NCBI RefSeq assembly: GCF_001584185.1
Contig: NZ_CP013234.1
Coordinates: 3,100,001-3,164,000 of the forward strand
Reading direction: 5' to 3'
From: Collimonas pratensis
Lineage (GTDB): Bacteria; Pseudomonadota; Gammaproteobacteria; Burkholderiales; Burkholderiaceae_D
Length of the DNA: 64,000 nt
Position numbers and translations under genes: made by a program. The notes beneath the pieces were generated by a model. The model was not told the DNA's origin, did no database searches, and saw nothing but the letters and a program-made list of their open reading frames with translations. Below are positions 10,801-20,842 of the stretch, one piece after another (the first letter of the stretch is position 1; every line of letters starts with the position of its first letter).

Positions 10801-13800
10801 CGCTATCGACCGCCAACGTTCCGGTTGTTGGCGACAGCAACTGTAGTGCTACCTGCCCGGTCTCCCCCTGATATGGGACGACCAACACCGTATAGGCGCC
10901 AGTCTGCGATATGTTGCTAAGCTGGATTTCTCCCGTCGGCGAGTTAACGCTGACATACGGATAAGAAGCAACTTGAGTGCCATCTGGCGCATAGACATAC
11001 AGATAGGAATAAGACCCACTGAAAGTCGCCCCGGTCCAAGCCAGGCTATAGCTATCTCCCGCATTGGCGTTGAATGTGTAACGACCATTCTGGCCCGCAC
11101 GCGCTGTTGCAAAGGTTGTCGCTGCAGCGTTCGCCGTCAGCACTCCAGTCACTTCGCTCGACAACGTCAATACTCCCTTCAGCGAAACGCCACCGCTTGG
11201 CACTAACACTACTGTATATATGCCCGTGGCATTCAACTGCGGCAACACGCAGCCACTGTTACCGGCACTGCCGAAACTGCCGCAGCTGACCAATGTCGTT
11301 CCATTAGGAGCAACGACAGACAAGCTTACAGAACCTCCGGGAGATGTAAGAGCGACGCCCAAGCCAAGATGTTGACCGATTGAGCCGTTGAAAGAGTAAT
11401 GTCCACTCGCACCAGAAGCTAAATCGATCGCTATCGGTCCGCTATCTGCTACCACAACACCATCCACTGCTATAGACCCGGGAGTGGTCGTACCAGTCAA
11501 AGTTATTCCCAAAGATACCTGGCCCAAGTTTGATGCCGGTAACTGATACGGATTAACGAAGATTGTGTATGTGCCAGTTTGTTGCAAATTGGTCAGAGTC
11601 ACGGTGCCATTTAGGCCATTTCCGAACGTCGTGGAACCAAGATTAGTCCCGTCTGGCGCGTACACAGTCGCAGTATTACTCGATGTAGTTAACGTCGATC
11701 CAGCTAGGCTGAGAGACAAATTTTGTTCCATCGTCGCGTCAAATGTATAACGCCCATTTTGACCTACCCGTGTTATCAAGAATGTTCTGGCTGGAGCACC
11801 AACAACGAGGGTTCCCGTACTCTCCGTCGAAAGCGTTAAAGTACTTTGTATCGAAGTGACAGTACTACCGGGCGCCAATAACACAGTGTAAACACCAGTA
11901 GCACTCAACTGTGGCAGTACACAGCTGTTAGCTGCGTTGAAACTGCTGCAGTTAACCAAAGTTGTACCGTTAGGCGCAATTACCGACCAAATTGCAGAGC
12001 TTCCAGCCGGTGCAAGCGCGACACCCGCGACGCCCAATCCAAGGTGTTGCCCGACAGTGCCACTGAACGTATAGCGGCCGCTGACGCCCGCCATTTGATT
12101 AATCGTCAGCGAGGAACCATCGATCGCAAGCACGCCCGTCGCCGGCGATAATAATTGGATAAAAAGCTGTCCCGTACTACCATTCGAGGGAACGGCAACC
12201 ACCGTATACGTGCCCGTCTGCGACAAATTATTTAGACGTATTTCCCCTGTCGGGTGAACGGCAGCATCGAAAGGATAGGAAGCTACCTGAGATCCATCTG
12301 GTGCATAGATCGTTAAATATGAACCCGCCCCGTTGAAAGTGCTACCAGTCCACGCAAAGGTCGGATTATCACCAGCCGTGGCATTAAACGTGTAACGACC
12401 GTTCTGGCCAGCACGTGTCGTCGCAAAGGTCGTCGCAGCAGCATCCGTTGTCAGGACGCCACTTACCTCTGTCGATAACGTCAATGCCCCCTGTACAGTA
12501 GTTACCGCAGTAGATGGCACCATCATTATGGTGTACACACCAGTTGCATTTAACTGCGGCAGCACACAATTGCTATTGGTACTAAAGCTATTACAGTTCA
12601 CAAGGGTTGCGCCATTCGGCGTAATCACTGACCAGCTTTCAGAACCTCCAGTCGGCGTAATAGCAATCCCCGAAGCACCCAACCCAAGGTGCTGCCCAAT
12701 AGAGCCGTTAAACGTGTACTTGCCATTTCCCCCAGCCACTTGATTGATTGTCAGTGGCGGGCCATCGACAGTCAACGCTCCCGCAGCTGGGGACAGCAGT
12801 TGAATCGTAACCTGCCCTGTCCCTCCAGCAGCAGGAACTGCGAATAGCGTATAAGTACCTGTCTGGGACAAGTTATTAAGTTGCACCTCCCCCATTGGAG
12901 TAGCAGTGCCGAAATAAGGCGCCGCAACTTGCGAGCCATCTGGTGCATAAATATACAGGTAGTTATAGACATTCGTGAACGTGCTACCGGTCCACGCCAG
13001 ACTATAGCTTTCCCCAGCATTGGCACTAAACGTATAACGGCCATTCTGACCCGCGCGCGTTGTCGCAAAGGTCACCGCAGCAGCATTAGCCGTCAACGCG
13101 CCGTTCGCTTCGGACGATAATGTCAGTGTCGCCTGCATCGCAGTAGTTGCATTGCCGGGTGTCAATACAATCGTATACACGCCGGTCGCGCTCAACTTCG
13201 GTAACACACAATTACTGGTAGTGCTAAAGCTATTGCAGTTGACGAGTGTCGTCCCATTCGGTGTAATCACCGACCAACTTGCAGAACCTCCTGCCGGGTT
13301 AAAAATAACACCCGAAACACCCAACCCAAGACGCTGGCCAATAATGCCGTTAAACGTGTATTTGCCAGTGGCGCCAGCCACCTGATTGATCGCCAGCGGC
13401 ACACCATCGGCTGCCAGTGTTCCCGTTATCGGCGACAGTAATTGCAGTGCTACCTGCCCGGTGCCACCTGCAGCTGGGACAACGAATACCGTATAAGTAC
13501 CTGTCTGGGACAAATTATTGAGTTGCACTTCCCCCGTCGAACTGCTGGCTGCGGAAAAATTAGGTGCGGCAATTTGCGAGCCATCTGGCGCATAAACATA
13601 CAGATAAGACCAATAGCCGTTGAAGGTCGTATTTGTCCATGCAAGATTGTAGTTATCGCCAGCCGTCGCACTAAAGGTATAGCGGCCATTTTGACCGGCA
13701 CGCGTTGTTGCAAACGTCGTCGCCGCAGCGTTCGTTGTCAACGCTCCGGTCACTTCACTCGACAACGTCAACGTTGCCTGAACCGCAGTAGTTGCACTGC

Positions 13801-16177
13801 TAGGCACCAACACAATCGTGTAGACACCAGCTGCGTTCAGCTGTGGCAATACACAACCGCTGCCGACACTGAAACTAGTACAGTTTACTAGTGTCGCCCC
13901 ATTCGGCGCAATCACCGACCAGCTTGCAGAACCTCCGGCCGGCGTGACAGTAACACCTGCAACACCCAACCCAAGGCGTTGGCCGATTGTGCCGTTAAAC
14001 GTATATTTGCCAGTGGCGCCAGGTGTCTGGTTTATTGCCAGCGGCGCGCCATCAGCTGTCAGCACTCCTGTTATCGGCGACAACAACTGCAGTGCTACTT
14101 GCCCGGTGCCACCAGCAGCAGGGACAGCGAATACCGTGTAAGTACCCGTCTGAGATAAATTATTGAGTTGTATTTCTCCTATCGGACTCCCAGCGCCAAA
14201 ATAAGGGGCCGCTATTTGCGAGCCGTCCGGAGCATAAACCGTCAGGTAAGACCAGTAGCCGTTGAAGGTAGCCCCCGTCCACAACAGACTATAGCTATCC
14301 CCAGCATTGGCATTAAACGAATAACGGCCATTCTGGCCAGTACGCGCAGTTGCAAACATCGTCGCTGCGGCATTTTCCGTCAAGACTCCGGTCACTTCGC
14401 TTGACAATGTCAGTGTCGCTTGAATCGCCATAGTTGCGCTGCCAGGCACCAATACGATCGTGTACACACCAGTAGCGTTCAACTGTGGCAGTACGCAGCC
14501 ACTGCTAGCACTAAAACTATTGCAGTTGACCAGTGTCGTTCCATTCGGCGCAATGACCGACCAGCTTTCAGAACCTCCGGACGGCGTAAAAGTAACTCCC
14601 GCAACACCCAACCCGAGGCGTTGGCCGATCGTACCGTTAAACGTATATTTACCAGTAGCACCAGGCATCTGGCTTATTGCCAATGATGCCCCATCAACTG
14701 TTATTGCCCCCGTTGCAGCTGACAACAACTGAAGTGCTACCTGCCCTGTTCCGCCACTATAAGGCACTACAGACACGGTGTAGACGCCAGTCTGCGACAG
14801 ATTATTGAGTTGCAATTCCCCTGTCGGACTGCCGACACCAAAATAAGGGGCCGCTATTTGCGAGCCGTCTGGCGCATAAACATACAGGTAAGACCAATAG
14901 CCGTTGAAGGTAGCCCCGGTCCACACCAGACTGTAGTTATCGCCTGCCGTCGCTTTAAATGTGTAACTGGCGGTTTGGCCTACCCGCGTTGTCGCAAATG
15001 TCGTCGCTGCGGCATTCGGTACAAGGGTAGCGCTGGCCGCACTCGACAATAGCAAGCTCATGCTTGCCGTATGACTGCCGTCGATTCCGAGCAGAATCCG
15101 GTATGTAGCGGTTTGCGGCAGCGCTGCAAACTGGCATTTATCCACCCCAGAGAGCGAACAAGAACTCACTACATTGCCGGTGGGACCATAAAGTCGGATT
15201 GATACTGTCCCCGAACCACTTGGCACAGGTGTGAACGACGACATCCCGAGGCTAAGTTGCTGACCGGCCGTACCATCAAACAGCAACATGGCATATTTAC
15301 CGGCGGTATTAATGGTCGGCGTCGCCGCAACACCGTCTGCGACGATGCGACCTGTGGTCACGACATCGGCCACCGCGATTCCTGAAGGCACCACAAAGAA
15401 ATCCGCACTGCTCGTGCCAGTACCGGCAGCAGTTTGCAAGGAAACCTTACCGCTCTGGGCAGAGCTCGGCACTTTTGCTATCGCCTGGCCCGGTGCGGTC
15501 AGCGACGTGACAACTCCACCTACACCACCAAAGAATGCCTTGTTATTGCTTATCCCTGCCTGGAAATTCGTCCCGTTAATGATCACCGCCGTACCGGCTG
15601 CGCCTATCGTTGGCGTAAAGCTGGTAATGGTCGGCGCCGACAAGGTCGAGCCGACCGTAAAGGGTTGTGTCGACGTTACACTGCCATTCGCATTACTGAC
15701 CGTGATCAAGCCAGTTGTCGCCGATGCCGGCACCGTCAGCTTAAGCTGTGATGCGCTTGCCGACGTGACCGTCGCAGCGACGTTGTTGATAGTGACTGTG
15801 TTGGAGGCGGCAATTGTACTAAAGCCACTTCCGAAGATGGTGATGTTGGTGCCGGCACCGCCGGACGTGGGGGTAAAACTACTAATGGCCAGGGTATTGA
15901 CGGTGTCAGCCTTGACGGCAGTGATATTGCCGGCAGCATCATAGGCGTATTGGGTGCTACTGCCATCGCCGGCGATCACCTGGACTAATCGGCCAAGCTC
16001 ATCGTAGACATAATTCGCGCCAGCAGCATGGGCAATACCGGCACACATAAAAACAGAAGCCAGAACGGCAATGACATGGAATCGTAATACGTGCTGCAAC
16101 ATCAATGAAAATGCTGAAAATGCCATCTGCGCAACATGCTGCACGCGACGTGTCGCCGCGCGGTTCGAATTCGCCAT
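7892..16177 (-). CDS. Giant exported tandem-repeat protein (YD, IPT, then ~11 PPC-like repeats)
   Basis: The start chosen is the ATG at 16177, behind a GGGAG site 8 nt upstream, giving 2761 residues; a TTG at 16219 is less likely. A signal peptide ([20 protein letters not shown]) is followed by two YD repeats of RHS type ([18 protein letters not shown]). Two IPT/TIG-like domains come next ([38 protein letters not shown]). The rest is one leading half-unit and about eleven units of 215 residues. Each unit is two beta-rich halves: half A ([10 protein letters not shown] ... YAPDGSQ ... LSQTGTYTV) and half B ([19 protein letters not shown] ... then a Cys pair C-x8/9-C ... ATGVYTIVL). The halves resemble PPC-like secreted beta-sandwiches by pattern. 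The protein is likely extracellular or surface-attached. Its stop overlaps the RHS start, so the two are probably co-translated. Confidence 0.88.
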   Translation of the reverse strand: MANSNRAATRRVQHVAQMAFSAFSLMLQHVLRFHVIAVLASVFMCAGIAHAAGANYVYDELGRLVQVIAGDGSSTQYAYDAAGNITAVKADTVNTLAISSFTPTSGGAGTNITIFGSGFSTIAASNTVTINNVAATVTSASASQLKLTVPASATTGLITVSNANGSVTSTQPFTVGSTLSAPTITSFTPTIGAAGTAVIINGTNFQAGISNNKAFFGGVGGVVTSLTAPGQAIAKVPSSAQSGKVSLQTAAGTGTSSADFFVVPSGIAVADVVTTGRIVADGVAATPTINTAGKYAMLLFDGTAGQQLSLGMSSFTPVPSGSGTVSIRLYGPTGNVVSSCSLSGVDKCQFAALPQTATYRILLGIDGSHTASMSLLLSSAASATLVPNAAATTFATTRVGQTASYTFKATAGDNYSLVWTGATFNGYWSYLYVYAPDGSQIAAPYFGVGSPTGELQLNNLSQTGVYTVSVVPYSGGTGQVALQLLSAATGAITVDGASLAISQMPGATGKYTFNGTIGQRLGLGVAGVTFTPSGGSESWSVIAPNGTTLVNCNSFSASSGCVLPQLNATGVYTIVLVPGSATMAIQATLTLSSEVTGVLTENAAATMFATARTGQNGRYSFNANAGDSYSLLWTGATFNGYWSYLTVYAPDGSQIAAPYFGAGSPIGEIQLNNLSQTGTYTVFAVPAAGGTGQVALQLLSPITGVLTADGAPLAINQTPGATGKYTFNGTIGQRLGLGVAGVTVTPAGGSASWSVIAPNGATLVNCTSFSVGSGCVLPQLNAAGVYTIVLVPSSATTAVQATLTLSSEVTGALTTNAAATTFATTRAGQNGRYTFSATAGDNYNLAWTNTTFNGYWSYLYVYAPDGSQIAAPNFSAASSSTGEVQLNNLSQTGTYTVFVVPAAGGTGQVALQLLSPITGTLAADGVPLAINQVAGATGKYTFNGIIGQRLGLGVSGVIFNPAGGSASWSVITPNGTTLVNCNSFSTTSNCVLPKLSATGVYTIVLTPGNATTAMQATLTLSSEANGALTANAAAVTFATTRAGQNGRYTFSANAGESYSLAWTGSTFTNVYNYLYIYAPDGSQVAAPYFGTATPMGEVQLNNLSQTGTYTLFAVPAAGGTGQVTIQLLSPAAGALTVDGPPLTINQVAGGNGKYTFNGSIGQHLGLGASGIAITPTGGSESWSVITPNGATLVNCNSFSTNSNCVLPQLNATGVYTIMMVPSTAVTTVQGALTLSTEVSGVLTTDAAATTFATTRAGQNGRYTFNATAGDNPTFAWTGSTFNGAGSYLTIYAPDGSQVASYPFDAAVHPTGEIRLNNLSQTGTYTVVAVPSNGSTGQLFIQLLSPATGVLAIDGSSLTINQMAGVSGRYTFSGTVGQHLGLGVAGVALAPAGSSAIWSVIAPNGTTLVNCSSFNAANSCVLPQLSATGVYTVLLAPGSTVTSIQSTLTLSTESTGTLVVGAPARTFLITRVGQNGRYTFDATMEQNLSLSLAGSTLTTSSNTATVYAPDGTNLGSTTFGNGLNGTVTLTNLQQTGTYTIFVNPYQLPASNLGQVSLGITLTGTTTPGSIAVDGVVVADSGPIAIDLASGASGHYSFNGSIGQHLGLGVALTSPGGSVSLSVVAPNGTTLVSCGSFGSAGNSGCVLPQLNATGIYTVVLVPSGGVSLKGVLTLSSEVTGVLTANAAATTFATARAGQNGRYTFNANAGDSYSLAWTGATFSGSYSYLYVYAPDGTQVASYPYVSVNSPTGEIQLSNISQTGAYTVLVVPYQGETGQVALQLLSPTTGTLAVDSVPLAINQVAGATGKYTFNGTIGQRLGLGVSGVTFTPAGGSESWTVIAPNGSTLVTCSGFSAANGCVLPQLNATGVYTIVLVPGSATTAVQATLTLSSEVTGVLTANAAATTFATARAGQNGRYTFNANAGDSYSLAWTGATFGGSLSYIYVYAPDGTQIASYPYVSVNSPTGEIQLSNISQTGAYTVFVVPYQGETGQVALQLLSPTTGTLAVDSVPLAINQVAGATGKYTFNGTIGQRLGLGVSGVTFTPAGGSESWTVIAPNGSTLVTCSGFSAANGCVLPQLNATGVYTIVLVPGSATTAVQATLTLSSEVTGVLTANAAATTFATARAGQNGRYTFNANAGDSYSLAWTGATFGGSLSYIYVYAPDGTQIASYPYVSVNSPTGEIQLSNISQTGAYTVFVVPYQGETGQVALQLLSPTTGTLAVDSVPLAINQVAGATGKYTFNGTIGQRLGLGVSGVTFTPAGGSESWTVIAPNGSTLVTCSGFSAANGCVLPQLNATGVYTIVLVPGSATTAVQATLTLSSEVTGVLTANAAATTFATARAGQNGRYTFNANAGDNYSLAWTGATFNGIWSYLYIYAPDGTQVASQYFGAVNFPAGILQLKNLSQTGTYSVSVVPYAGGNGQVALQLLSPTTGTLAVDSVPLAINQVAGATGKYTFNGTIGQRLGLGVSGVTFTPAGGSESWTVIAPNGSTLVTCSGFSAANGCVLPQLNATGVYTIVLVPGSATTAVQATLTLSSEVTGVLTANAAATTFATARAGQNGHYTFNANAGDNYSLAWTGTTFSGTWSYLNVYAPDGSQVSNQILDAVNFPTGVLQLHNLSQTGTYTVFIVPYAGGIGQVTLQLLPPATGALTVDGTPLAINQVAGQSGSYSFRGTAGQYLKMALSGVTTRPANSPVTVSVIGPNGATVGSSVSAAGASNWNVPEVSSGSTGLPSTGTYTVLINPSSAGTAFSGALSIKQFGLTP
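8471..11160 (-). repeat. Near-identical 645-bp tandem repeats within the giant gene
   Basis: The same DNA recurs at an exact 645-bp period (215 codons). For example, the TGGCCCGCAC block is seen at 8511 and 9156 and again in phase through about 11100. The copies covering 9560-10848 are almost identical to each other; the flanking copies differ mainly in the variable YAPDG-adjacent segment. Units between 11.2 and 15.2 kb keep the same protein plan but have diverged at DNA level. This is a recently expanded array inside an older one. Such DNA is prone to copy-number change and to assembly collapse. Confidence 0.93.
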
Positions 16178-16219
16178 CTGCCCTGCTCCCTGACCCAATT
16201 TTATTTTTACCAGCAACAA

Positions 16220-16431
16220 AACAATGCCGACGAATTCTTCCGCTCAAGCTATTTTTAGCAACGAAACAAATGGCAAGTTATAAAACGACACTTAGTAACA
16301 CCCTGAAATATATCCATACGCCAACATTATGATTGCATAACAATTGTCATAAAATATCCTGCATAAAAAAAATTTCATTGTTGAAATTTTGCAACGCAGC
16401 AAGTTTTTCTTGTAAGCAATGTTGACCGAGA
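16220..16431. other. A+T-rich gap between pseudopilin cluster and giant gene
   Basis: This 210-bp non-coding stretch separates the secretion genes from the giant repeat gene. It contains the hairpin at 16370-16389. No consensus promoter could be placed with confidence, although the A+T-rich DNA upstream of 16177 would suit one. Confidence 0.4.
16364..16389 (-). terminator. A+T-rich intrinsic terminator after the pseudopilin genes
   Basis: On the minus strand an 8-bp stem (AAATTTCA, loop ACAA, TGAAATTT) is followed directly by a run of T. It lies about 40 bp after the stop of the last pseudopilin gene. The stem is weak, so read-through into the giant gene is possible. Confidence 0.5.
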
Positions 16432-16935
16432 TTAATTTGAAGGGTAGTAATAAAACAACCAATCGGCATACCGCTCAAGTTGATTGAACTGCTCGAATGG
16501 CGGTACATAACCGCTGCGCCGAATCGGTCGCTCGGTAGATGCACTATGCAGCCCCATAATGCCTCCGTCAGGAGCGGAAATCAGCACCCAATCAGCCTTG
16601 CCAACCGGATCTGGGTAAGCTGTACGCAGATAACGACGTGTATCCGGATAACGTGGATCCTTGAGAAGTGCATCCAGAGTTGGAGGAAAGCGCTTTTGAC
16701 CAGGCGGGGTAGATTCAACGTACAACTGGATGGCGGTGCGATATTGTCGACCAACATCAAGCAGGCGCTGTTCTGCGGCACGGCGAGCGACCAAGGCGCT
16801 GGTGGTAGCAACGGAAGACGTCAGCAAGGCCACCATGGCAAGAAATATCAGGAGCGCCAACAGCGCAAATCCTTGTTGCCCTGGCGATGCCATCAGAACG
16901 TGTGGCCTAGGAATAGTGCGTTGAATCTTTCTCAT
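16432..16935 (-). CDS. GspK-like minor pseudopilin
   Basis: This 167-residue protein starts at the ATG at 16935, 4 bp after the preceding pseudopilin stop. It has a prepilin-type N-terminus: a short basic leader, then G-FALLALLIFLAMVALL. The glutamate normally at position 5 of the mature pilin is alanine here. In classical type II systems the tip pseudopilin GspK also lacks this glutamate, hence the GspK-like call. The body contains a DPVGKADWVLI segment like that of the neighbouring pseudopilins and ends in an aromatic WLFYYYPSN. At 167 residues it is shorter than true GspK (about 300), so it may be a tip or minor subunit of a reduced system. Confidence 0.7.
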   Translation of the reverse strand: MRKIQRTIPRPHVLMASPGQQGFALLALLIFLAMVALLTSSVATTSALVARRAAEQRLLDVGRQYRTAIQLYVESTPPGQKRFPPTLDALLKDPRYPDTRRYLRTAYPDPVGKADWVLISAPDGGIMGLHSASTERPIRRSGYVPPFEQFNQLERYADWLFYYYPSN

Positions 16936-16939
16936 GACG

Positions 16940-17356
16940 CTATAACTGCCCGAACGCAACGCCGTCATGAGTGGCCCCAGAAGCTCCGCTGTGCAAATCA
17001 AACAACTTGCCTGATTTGACATCCTCCGGGGCGATCAGTATCCACGTGGCAGCGCTGCTCGTGATGGGATCGAATGGCAGCGCACGCAAGTATTTTTTGC
17101 TGACCAGTTCGTCAAGATCGTCTGGATAGTGCCCTGTGTCAGCATAATACTGATCAATAGTCTTGCGTACGACGCGAAGGTTCTCCTTCAGGATCACTTC
17201 CTTCGAGTAATCAAGACTATGAAAATATTTCGGTACCGATATTGACAATAGCAGCGCCACAATCGACAGGACAACCAGCAATTCGATCAGCGTAAAACCC
17301 AGCTCGGAATCTGGCCGCACATTGCGACGGAAAGTTTGGCGCATGTTGATTACCAT
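16940..17356 (-). CDS. GspG-like pseudopilin
   Basis: This 138-residue class III prepilin has its processing site at LG-FTLIELLVVLSIVALLL, with the Glu5 needed for assembly. The later ADTGHYPDDLDELVSKKYLRALPFDP pattern is typical of the GspG/MshB class. It overlaps the upstream pseudopilin by a few bases, so the two are translationally coupled. A second ATG, four codons on (17344), could be the true start. The product is expected to be cleaved by a prepilin peptidase, not encoded here, and built into an inner-membrane-anchored filament. Confidence 0.82.
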   Translation of the reverse strand: MVINMRQTFRRNVRPDSELGFTLIELLVVLSIVALLLSISVPKYFHSLDYSKEVILKENLRVVRKTIDQYYADTGHYPDDLDELVSKKYLRALPFDPITSSAATWILIAPEDVKSGKLFDLHSGASGATHDGVAFGQL

Positions 17357-17868
17357 TTTCGATATGCGATGCCATTGAGGCCGGTTGCACTCGACAGTGA
17401 ATAGACATCGAATACATCCGCACCTTCAGCGGGCGCGTCCGGCTCACTGGCATAGCTTCGCTTACCCCACGTGTCTGCATTTGAGACTGACGGGTCCGAC
17501 ATCAGCGGGTCACGAGGAATGGCGCGCATAAAATATATCTTATGCTTGGCCGGATCACGAGCATCTTCGACACCACTGACCAGCACATCCAACGTTGCAG
17601 GGTAGCCGCTGGCGCCAAGTATGCGGGCTATGCGACCGTTGTCGTAGGCACGTTTGTAGTCATCGATTCCCATTCTGATTTCCTGCAACGCGCGCTGTAG
17701 CGCCACCTCACGCGTGCGCTGCACCTCGACTTGCGCCACTGGCAATGCAATTGTCGCCAGAATCGCAAGAATTGCGAGACTGATCAATAGCTCAAGTAAT
17801 GTAAATCCACGAGGCCAGAACAATCGGCCGCGATGCACCAACATTCTGCCCAAGCGAGGGTTCGTCAT
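17350..17868 (-). CDS. GspG-like pseudopilin
   Basis: This 172-residue class III prepilin has a 21-residue basic leader and the cleavage/assembly motif RG-FTLLELLISLAILAILATIALP. It continues with a helical segment (ALQEIRMGIDDYKRAYDNG) and the GYPATLDVLV ... RAIPRDPLM block seen in GspG-type subunits. Its start lies within the 3' end of the cohesin part of the secretin gene (ATGA overlap at 17865-17868). The gene is one of four pseudopilin genes in the cluster; which one forms the filament bulk cannot be told from sequence. Confidence 0.82.
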   Translation of the reverse strand: MTNPRLGRMLVHRGRLFWPRGFTLLELLISLAILAILATIALPVAQVEVQRTREVALQRALQEIRMGIDDYKRAYDNGRIARILGASGYPATLDVLVSGVEDARDPAKHKIYFMRAIPRDPLMSDPSVSNADTWGKRSYASEPDAPAEGADVFDVYSLSSATGLNGIAYRKW

Positions 17869-18275
17869 GGCGCTGCCGTCACAGCAATGGTTTGTGTGGG
17901 AGGAGTCAACGTCAGCGGATTCCCGCCGACCACCGAAGGCGTGATCGACAGTACTTTGAGTTGCGTTGAAGAAGCCACTTTCAGCGGCGTGACATTTAGC
18001 GTAACCAACGCAGCCTGGCCCGTGGCGCCAACAGCAACGCTGCTGCTACGCGCGTCGCTCACGAAAATCTGACCAGTCGAGGCATCAATGCGTTGCGTGA
18101 AAGTGGTCGCAGTACCATCGGCGTTCAAAAACGTGCCTTCGGTTGCCTGATCGATCCGCAACGCCGTGGGATCGTAGCCGATGACGAGATTAATGCCGCT
18201 TACGCCTTGTCCGCTCGTCAAGACGAGCTGCTGTTGAGCACTGGTGCCAACAACTCCCTGTGCTGCCCGACCCAC
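17865..18275 (-). pseudogene. Secretin gene, 3' part: cohesin-like domain
   Basis: This 136-residue open frame begins at a GTG and matches a cohesin-type beta-sandwich: SGINLVIGYDPTALRIDQ, GTFLNADG, FTQRIDASTGQIFVS, and ALVTLNVTPLKVAS. In related Burkholderiales secretins this domain is the C-terminal end of GspD. Here it is out of frame with the secretin body. The in-between frame reads ANALAWVGQ just upstream, so one base appears lost near 18265-18275. It probably has no start of its own and is part of one broken gene. Confidence 0.75.
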
Positions 18276-19578
18276 GCCAATGCGTTGGCACTAGCGACGC
18301 CGGGCACGCCCGCGCCATTGGGATCGGCAATTGCTCCACTGGCCGTATTTCCGGGATTTCCGACACCAACAGCACCTGCGCCATCAACAGCGGCATTCGC
18401 GGCGCCCCGCCATTCGCCCCCGTCGCACTTGTACTGGCGGCTCCGGTTGGCGCAGGTGACGCCGCAGGTACAACGCGTGTACTGCTATCTGACCTCGGGC
18501 TGAAGCCACCAGAGCCAACACCATGCATGCTCGATTCGGTACCACTCTGGAAGTCGAGCAGTTGCGCCGCAGGCAATGCACTGTTACGTATCAGATGTGG
18601 GGTGATCGACAGCACAATCTCCGTCTTGTTGTGCGTGCCGTTGTGACTAGAAAACAATCTGCCAAGATAAGGAATGTCGCCCAGCCCTGGGATCTTCGTC
18701 ACGGTGTCGGTATCGTTGTCGTTGATCAAACCGGCCAATATCTGATTTTCGCCATCCTTTAATCGCAATACGGTCGAGGCAGAACGTGTACCAATCTGAT
18801 AGGCAACAGTGCCTGCCGTCGTGGTGATCTGATTGGCGATATTACTCACTTCCAATGCCACTTTGATCGAGACTTCATTGTCGATGGTAATCACTGGCGT
18901 TACTTCCAGCTTCAGGCCGACATCGAGGTACTGGACGCTCTGCGAGACAAATCCCGTCGCAGTGGCCGTAGAGGTAATGTTTGGTACGCGATCGCCAATC
19001 AGGATCTTCGCCGACTCTCGATTCTTGACCCGAATGCGTGGATTGGCCAATAGCCGAATATCCGTATCGGTCGCGCTCAGGTTGATCGACAACGGATCGA
19101 TCGTTGCTCCTGTGGTGCTGGTACTTGCATGTATCAGGTCCGCCAGCGTGACGGCGCCGCCACTGGTCGATGCGAGAGGCGACAGCGAAAGTTTAGTTGG
19201 ATAACTGACACCAACATTTTTGAGCAAATTGCGATTGACCTCCAGGATTTCAACTTCCAGCATGGTTTCTGGGGTCGGCAAATCGGCCATGGAAACAATT
19301 TTTTCAGCCATTTCGATGGCCTCGGGCGTGTCACGCATGATGATCATGTTTTGATTCTTGTCGACCACCAGGTCACGCGTCTTGAGAATTGTTTTTAAAG
19401 TGTTCGCCAATTGTTCGACATCAGCATTCGCTGTGTAAAACGTATGGACACTCAACGCCTGGTAGTCTTTCTGTTTTGCAGGCAGGTTCGGATAGATCAT
19501 GATCGCATTGCGGCCGATGACACGTTGTTCCAGCTGATTGGTCATCAGCACGACATCAAGTGCGTCCTTAATCGTCAC
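18190..19578 (-). pseudogene. Secretin gene, central part: GspD/PulD-type pore domain
   Basis: This 462-residue frame from a GTG contains the secretin ring modules (PNLPAKQKDYQALSVHTFY, MIIMRDTPEAI, LEVEILEVNR) and the C-domain signatures VPNITSTATATGF, LDVGLKLEVTPVI and LAGLINDND ... GDIPYLGRLF ... ELVLSITP-type blocks. It would form the outer-membrane channel. The true N-terminus is encoded in the upstream frame. The last 50 or so residues (after GANGGAPR) are out-of-frame translation; a second frame there reads a Gly/Ala/Pro linker leading to the cohesin domain. One base appears missing at each end. Confidence 0.85.
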
Positions 19579-20315
19579 CCTTTTAAAAATATCGAGGTCC
19601 GCTGATCACTCTTGATATCCTTATCAAGCACGAAATTGATATCCGAAGTGCGCGATAGTACTTCGAACACCTGCTTGAGCATTGCGTCCTTGAATTCAAT
19701 CGATAGCTTGCGATTCAGCGCGGCCTGCAATTCGGGATCCATCGCCGGCTTGGATGCTTTGTCCATCACCGCTTTCATGAGACGTCGAGCGGCATTGTTG
19801 TAAGGGTCTTCGGCCAGTACGGAGCGTGCTATGCGAGTGGCTGCATCGTAATCTTTGGCATCAAAGGAAAATTGTGCGTCCAGCATCAGCTTTGCCAACT
19901 GTCCATCACGATCAATTTTTTCCAATTCAGCAGCAGCACGGCGATTATCAGGATCAAGTACCAGAATCCTGCGTAACAGCTGCGTACGCTCAGCTGTTGA
20001 TGTTGACATCGATTGCTGGCTCAGCCAACGGTTGATGGCACGCTCGCGCAGACTAAGATAAGTTACTCGTAGCTGCGCATCCTGCGGATTCCTATTTAAT
20101 GCTTCCTGCAGTTGCGCCATGCTGTCTTCAATACGCCCTTCATCGAACGCTTTGCGAGCACCTTGTTGTATCGCGATCTCACCGCAGGCAGAAATCGATG
20201 CAATCACGGCGACGAGTACAAGGACGCGGCTACCCGTTTGCAATAGGGTAGTAGCAAACGGTAAAACGGCAAGAAAATTAGAACAGCGGATGCGGCCGAA
20301 ATTCATGGAGGTCAT
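19575..20315 (-). pseudogene. Secretin gene, 5' part: lipoprotein TPR and N0 domain
   Basis: This 246-residue frame begins at an ATG overlapping the pilP-like stop. It has a long signal with a lipobox (ASISACG), TPR-like repeats (about 55-190: EGRIEDSMAQLQEALNRNP, RRILVLDPDNRRAAAELEK) and a secretin N0/STN start (SIEFKDAMLKQVFEVLSRTS, NFVLDKDIK). The frame ends at TSIFLKG-stop, whereas the next frame continues with VTIKDALDVVLMTN, exactly as expected for an uninterrupted secretin. One base is missing in the AAAAGGG run near 19583. Overall the gene 17865-20315 would encode one TPR-secretin-cohesin lipoprotein of about 815 residues. Confidence 0.85.
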
Positions 20316-20842
20316 TCAATCTGAAGGGAGGATTGCTCATGCGTCGGCAGATACTCAAAGGTAATTGTCGATGCTGTAATGGAGACAACTTTATAATCAT
20401 CGCCAACGACATCAGATGCCTTGACGATGAAGGTGTTGTCATTTTTTTCCAGAAATACGGCCCAGCCTTTTCCGCTGTCCTGCTTACCCAGATACTTAAA
20501 CGGTAATTCGCGCGGGGCTTCCTGGACAGGTGCTGTGCTAGCTACCTGTATCGGCGCAAAGGAATGCGCAGCAAACAGATTTGCACGGGGTTCGGTCACA
20601 CCACGCCCAATCAAAGACTCGCGCGGCAGTACAGCCAATAACATCGCTGGCGTCGTCGCCGCTGATACTTTGCCGCCGGCAGTTTTACTGACTACGGTAG
20701 CGGTAGCGGAAGATTGGACGCTATTGTGCGGATCTCGCACTACCGCAGGCGCAACATCTGCGCTTGGCGCACGGTCTCCAAACACTGCTATCGCGGCGGC
20801 GCCCAATAGCAGCATGGCAAGAATCCAATGGCGCCGCGTCAT
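20312..20842 (-). CDS. PilP/GspC-like inner-membrane linker protein
   Basis: This 176-residue protein has one N-terminal membrane segment (WILAMLLLGAAAIAVF), a Pro/Ala/Ser-rich linker and a small C-terminal beta domain (ELPFKYLGKQDSGKGWAVFLEKNDNTF). Its YLGK motif is typical of the periplasmic homology regions of PilP and GspC. Such proteins bridge the inner-membrane PilNO or GspLM complex to the secretin, whose gene follows with an ATGA overlap. PilP itself is a lipoprotein; this one lacks a lipobox, so it is closer to the GspC topology. Confidence 0.72.
   Translation of the reverse strand: MTRRHWILAMLLLGAAAIAVFGDRAPSADVAPAVVRDPHNSVQSSATATVVSKTAGGKVSAATTPAMLLAVLPRESLIGRGVTEPRANLFAAHSFAPIQVASTAPVQEAPRELPFKYLGKQDSGKGWAVFLEKNDNTFIVKASDVVGDDYKVVSITASTITFEYLPTHEQSSLQIE

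Noticed and set aside
8501..11112. Repeated 87- and about 205-codon frames on both strands inside the giant gene
   Set aside because: They recur only because the 645-bp DNA unit recurs; composition is that of shadow frames, and the long minus-strand frame explains the DNA.
8471..15230. Regular repeats considered as a CRISPR array
   Set aside because: The unit is 645 bp, coding and continuous, with no short repeat/unique spacer pattern and no cas genes nearby.
18190..18400. C-terminal 70 residues of the secretin frame as a genuine variable domain
   Set aside because: The alternative frames give a linker and a cohesin fold that fit the family, so these residues are out-of-frame translation.
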